A program made the translations under genes and the position numbers. The notes beneath the pieces were generated by a model. It was not told where the DNA came from, did not search any database, and worked only from the letters and a program-made list of their open reading frames with translations. 8,196 bases of DNA from positions 1 to 8,196 of the forward strand of contig CAIZGT010000754.1 of assembly GCA_903932545.1 (NCBI GenBank), written 5' to 3'. Below, in pieces: positions 5,819 to 8,196 of the stretch. Origin of the DNA: an uncultured Rhodospirillales bacterium. Its GTDB lineage: Bacteria; Pseudomonadota; Alphaproteobacteria; Acetobacterales; Acetobacteraceae. Each line of letters begins with the position of its first letter. Position 1 is the first letter of the stretch.

Positions 5819-5828
5819 CGGCTCAGGG

Positions 5829-7397
5829 TCACTCCCACTCAATTGTTCCCGGCGGCTTGGAGGTGATGTCATAGGTCACTCGGTTGATCCCACGCACTTC
5901 GTTCACAATCCGCGCTGATACGCGCGACAGGAACGACATTTCATACGGATAAATATCGGCTGTCATCCCGTCTGTGCTCGTCACCGCGCGCAAGGCGCAG
6001 ACATGGTCGTAAGTGCGCCCATCGCCCATCACGCCCACGGTGCGCACGGGAAGAAGAACGGCAAATGCCTGCCAGATCACGTCATACAGCCCGGCATTGC
6101 GAATTTCTTCGAGATAAATCGCATCCGCCTTGCGTAGAATGGCGAGCTTTTCGCGGGTAATGGCGCCGGGAATGCGGATGGCCAGGCCCGGCCCTGGGAA
6201 CGGATGCCGTCCGACGATGAACTCGGGAATCGCGAGTTCGCGGCCCAGACGCCGCACTTCGTCTTTGAAGAGTTCGCGCAACGGTTCAACCAGTTGCATC
6301 CGCATCCGTGCGGGCAGGCCGCCCACATTGTGGTGAGATTTGATCGTAACGGACGGGCCGCCGGTGAAGCTCACACTCTCGATCACATCGGGATATAGCG
6401 TGCCTTGGGCGAGAAAGTCCGCGCCGCCGATTTTGGTCGCCTCAGCGTCAAATACATCAATAAACAGGCCGCCGATTATTTTGCGCTTCTGCTCGGGGTC
6501 GGTGATGCCATCCAGCGCGTTGATGAACATGTCAGACGCATCAACATGGATCAGCTTGATGTTGAAGCGATCGCGGAAGGTGGTCACCACTTCCTCCGCC
6601 TCCCCATCGCGCAGCAAGCCATGATCGACGAAGATGCAAGTGAGCTGGTCACCAATCGCCTCATGGATCAGCACCGCCGCGACGGAGCTATCCACGCCAC
6701 CGGAAAGGCCGCAGATCACCCTGGAATTGCCAACTTGGGCGCGGATTTTGGTGATCTGGGCATCTCGATAGCCACCCATCGACCAGTCCGCAGATACGCC
6801 ACACACATCATGGGTGAAGTTACGCAAGAGTTGCGCGCCGTGTGGGGTGTGGACCACTTCGGGGTGGAACTGAACGCCGTAGAAGCAGCGCGCATCATCG
6901 GCGATGGCGGCAAACGGCGCGCCCTCGCTGACGGCCACAGCTTGAAAACCGGGCGGAAGGATGGTGACGCGGTCGCCGTGACTCATCCAAACCTGCTCTT
7001 GTCCGCCCACTTCCCACACCCCGCGGAACAGCGCGCAGGGACGAACGATATCGATATGAGCGCGGCCGAACTCGCGCTCATGCCCGGCTTCCACCAGCCC
7101 CCCAAGCTGGGCGCACATGGTTTGCTGGCCGTAGCAGATGCCGAGCACGGGCACGCCCATATCGAACACCTCGTTGGGGGCGCGTGGGCTGTTATCGTCA
7201 AGGACCGAGGCGGGGCCGCCGGAGAGGATGATGCCGCGTGGGCCGAAGTTGCGGATGCGCTCGGCATCGGCACTGTAGGGCCAGATTTCACAATACACGC
7301 CACTCTCACGCACCCGCCGCGCGATAAGCTGGGTTACCTGGCTGCCGAAATCGAGGATCAGGATACGGTCAGCGATAACAATGGCGGAGTCGGTCAT
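5829..7397 (-). CDS. guaA: GMP synthase (glutamine-hydrolysing)
   Basis: Converts XMP to GMP with ATP and glutamine, the last step of de novo guanine nucleotide synthesis, in the cytoplasm. The N-terminal class I glutamine amidotransferase domain (about 10-200) has the nucleophile Cys88 in GICYGQQ and the partners His178 and Glu180 in FHPEV. The ATP pyrophosphatase domain follows with the PP-loop LSGGVDSS (231-238), then QGTLYPDVIES (331-341) and KSHHNVGG (353-360). HPFPGPGL (398-405) leads into the C-terminal dimerisation domain, which ends in the family tail SKPPGTIEWE. At 522 residues the length is normal and nothing is missing. The ATG at 7397 gives the usual N-terminus, with AGGG 6 nt upstream; an upstream TTG extension (7514) runs through two hairpins and is rejected. 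A 79-residue gene follows at 10 bp, then a decayed second guaA tail. Confidence 0.97.
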   Translation of the reverse strand: MTDSAIVIADRILILDFGSQVTQLIARRVRESGVYCEIWPYSADAERIRNFGPRGIILSGGPASVLDDNSPRAPNEVFDMGVPVLGICYGQQTMCAQLGGLVEAGHEREFGRAHIDIVRPCALFRGVWEVGGQEQVWMSHGDRVTILPPGFQAVAVSEGAPFAAIADDARCFYGVQFHPEVVHTPHGAQLLRNFTHDVCGVSADWSMGGYRDAQITKIRAQVGNSRVICGLSGGVDSSVAAVLIHEAIGDQLTCIFVDHGLLRDGEAEEVVTTFRDRFNIKLIHVDASDMFINALDGITDPEQKRKIIGGLFIDVFDAEATKIGGADFLAQGTLYPDVIESVSFTGGPSVTIKSHHNVGGLPARMRMQLVEPLRELFKDEVRRLGRELAIPEFIVGRHPFPGPGLAIRIPGAITREKLAILRKADAIYLEEIRNAGLYDVIWQAFAVLLPVRTVGVMGDGRTYDHVCALRAVTSTDGMTADIYPYEMSFLSRVSARIVNEVRGINRVTYDITSKPPGTIEWE

Positions 7398-7440
7398 ATG
7401 GCACCCTGCGTATTGGATGCAGCGTCTTGCACCACAGCTA

Positions 7441-7466
7441 CGCCAGCATCGCAAGAAATGCTGGCG
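7441..7466 (-). repeat. Perfect 9 bp hairpin in the guaA leader region
   Basis: CGCCAGCAT and ATGCTGGCG are exact inverted copies around an 8 nt loop, 43 bp before the guaA start codon. No T-run follows on either strand. It could be a leader structure of guaA or a backup stop for transcription from the gene upstream. Confidence 0.55.
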
Positions 7467-7492
7467 CAGTGCTGATCTTCGAGGGTGATTAT

Positions 7493-7521
7493 GGGGCGAA
7501 TGAGGTTCACTCATCCGCCCC
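7493..7521 (-). terminator. 12 bp hairpin after the beta-propeller gene, probable terminator
   Basis: Read on the minus strand, GGGGCGGATGAG pairs with CTCATTCGCCCC over 12 bp around a 5 nt loop; the only imperfect pair is a G-U wobble, which pairs on the minus-strand transcript but would be an A-C mismatch on the plus strand. It begins 12 nt after the stop codon at 7533. The following bases (ATAATCACC) are only weakly T-rich, so termination may be incomplete. Confidence 0.6.
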
Positions 7522-7532
7522 TTAGCACGGGT

Positions 7533-8196
7533 TTAGTGCGCCAACGGATCCGGGCGCAGTTGGATGTGGAACACCCGAGGCTGCTCGGTCTTGCCGCCTT
7601 CATTGTGGAACACGGTGCGGGTTCCCGATGTGGTCCACAGACCCCGGCCTTTCCAGCCGGTGTTTGGATCATCAATCCGGCCATCGATGTTCTTGGTGAA
7701 GAACCCGGCTGGATATGGCACGTGGAACTCAACCATTTTGCCGTTCACCAATGCGGTGATCGCCTCAGCACCGTTGGTCATTGCCAGCGGCACATCTTTG
7801 CCCAGGCCGAAGGTGTTCATCCGGTCAACCCAGATGTAATAGGCGTGGTTGGCGCTGCCTTTGTTGTCCACGCCCGCGAATTGCGGGCCGGGGAAACGGT
7901 AGAGCGTCCAGCCTTCATAGCATTGCTCACCCGTCACTGCCTTGGCCCCGGTGAGTGGCGCTTTGCACTTGGAGCGATCAAAGCTCGCCAACTGTCCGCT
8001 CGACATCACAGTCCACACCACGCCCTTGCTGTCGATATCCACACCGCGCGGCCCCCAACTCCCGGCGGGCGGCTGGAACAATTCGGTGAGTGAGGTGTTG
8101 GCTGGATCAGTGCCAGGGATGAAATGGATGATATAGCCGGGTTGGCCGTTTATGTTGGAGAAACCGCTGTCCATCGACTGGCCCCAGATTGTGTCA
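7533..8196 (-). CDS. C-terminal part of a probable secreted beta-propeller protein of unknown function (5' end outside window)
   Basis: About 220 residues are visible and the gene continues past the right edge. The sequence resembles large uncharacterised proteins with beta-propeller repeats, loosely related to NHL/Vgb (streptogramin lyase-like) proteins. The blade-like element WGPRGVDIDSKGVVWTV reads as a strand-turn-strand repeat of the GVDIDSKGxVW kind. A second conserved block is FFTKNIDGRIDDPNTGWKGR, and the protein ends in HIQLRPDPLAH. Two cysteines about 14 residues apart (SKCK and EQCYE) could form a disulphide, in line with export, but the N-terminus is not in view to test for a signal peptide. 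No catalytic motif is recognisable, so enzymatic function is not claimed. A probable terminator hairpin follows the stop codon, and guaA starts 135 bp further on. Confidence 0.65.
   Translation of the reverse strand, partial: DTIWGQSMDSGFSNINGQPGYIIHFIPGTDPANTSLTELFQPPAGSWGPRGVDIDSKGVVWTVMSSGQLASFDRSKCKAPLTGAKAVTGEQCYEGWTLYRFPGPQFAGVDNKGSANHAYYIWVDRMNTFGLGKDVPLAMTNGAEAITALVNGKMVEFHVPYPAGFFTKNIDGRIDDPNTGWKGRGLWTTSGTRTVFHNEGGKTEQPRVFHIQLRPDPLAH

Noticed and set aside
6405..7475. 356-codon plus-strand open frame opposite guaA
   Set aside because: GuaA on the other strand has every active-site motif; this frame is its antisense shadow and has no recognisable product.
7398..7514. 39-residue N-terminal extension of GuaA from a TTG at 7514
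   Set aside because: It would translate through two hairpins and lacks similarity to GuaA; the ATG at 7397 gives the standard start.
7398..7532. Purine riboswitch or other known riboswitch before guaA
   Set aside because: The hairpins do not form the conserved purine-aptamer junction and I see none of its core sequence.
7485..8093. 202-codon plus-strand frame opposite the beta-propeller gene
   Set aside because: The minus-strand frame has coherent repeated motifs and a terminator after its stop; this one does not.

Overview
The window looks like the chromosome of an alphaproteobacterium. The evidence is a moderately high-GC sequence, a GuaA whose sequence resembles alphaproteobacterial enzymes, a small DUF6455-type four-cysteine protein, and an FNR/FixK-type operator of the TTGA-N6-TCAA form. 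I cannot name a genus. No tRNA, rRNA, transposase, integrase or CRISPR array is visible.

Layout. The left part reads on the plus strand. A GalD/LigU-type 4-oxalomesaconate tautomerase (168-1253) is followed by a family 2 glycosyltransferase (1375-2313, TTG start) and a polysaccharide flippase of the MOP superfamily (about 2614 to 4143). The glycosyltransferase and the AT-rich gap behind it are clearly lower in GC than the genes on either side. The right part reads entirely on the minus strand. From right to left it holds the C-terminal part of a probable secreted beta-propeller protein (7533 to beyond the window), guaA (GMP synthase, 5829-7397), a 79-residue uncharacterised protein (5579-5818), a decayed second guaA 3' end (5422-5531), an Asp/Glu-racemase-family protein without its catalytic cysteines (4752-5414), and a DUF6455-like cysteine protein (4196-4636). 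The two halves converge at about 4144-4195.

How the genes relate. The glycosyltransferase and flippase plausibly serve one surface glycan, making it and moving it across the inner membrane. The tautomerase belongs to the aromatic meta-cleavage (protocatechuate or gallate) pathway, and its partner genes, if any, lie left of the window. guaA is a housekeeping gene. Its 3' side looks like an old insertion or replacement scar: a diverged, internally deleted and frameshifted copy of the guaA tail sits about 400 bp downstream, with one small gene between the two tails.

The points most worth following are: (1) a consensus FNR/FixK box with class II spacing to a possible -10 in front of the four-cysteine DUF6455 protein; (2) the ghost guaA tail; (3) the racemase-fold protein lacking both catalytic cysteines; (4) the flippase, whose conserved N-terminus extends upstream of any ATG, GTG or TTG and has a good Shine-Dalgarno sequence in front of an ATC codon. 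I do not see a complete multi-gene system of a new type here.
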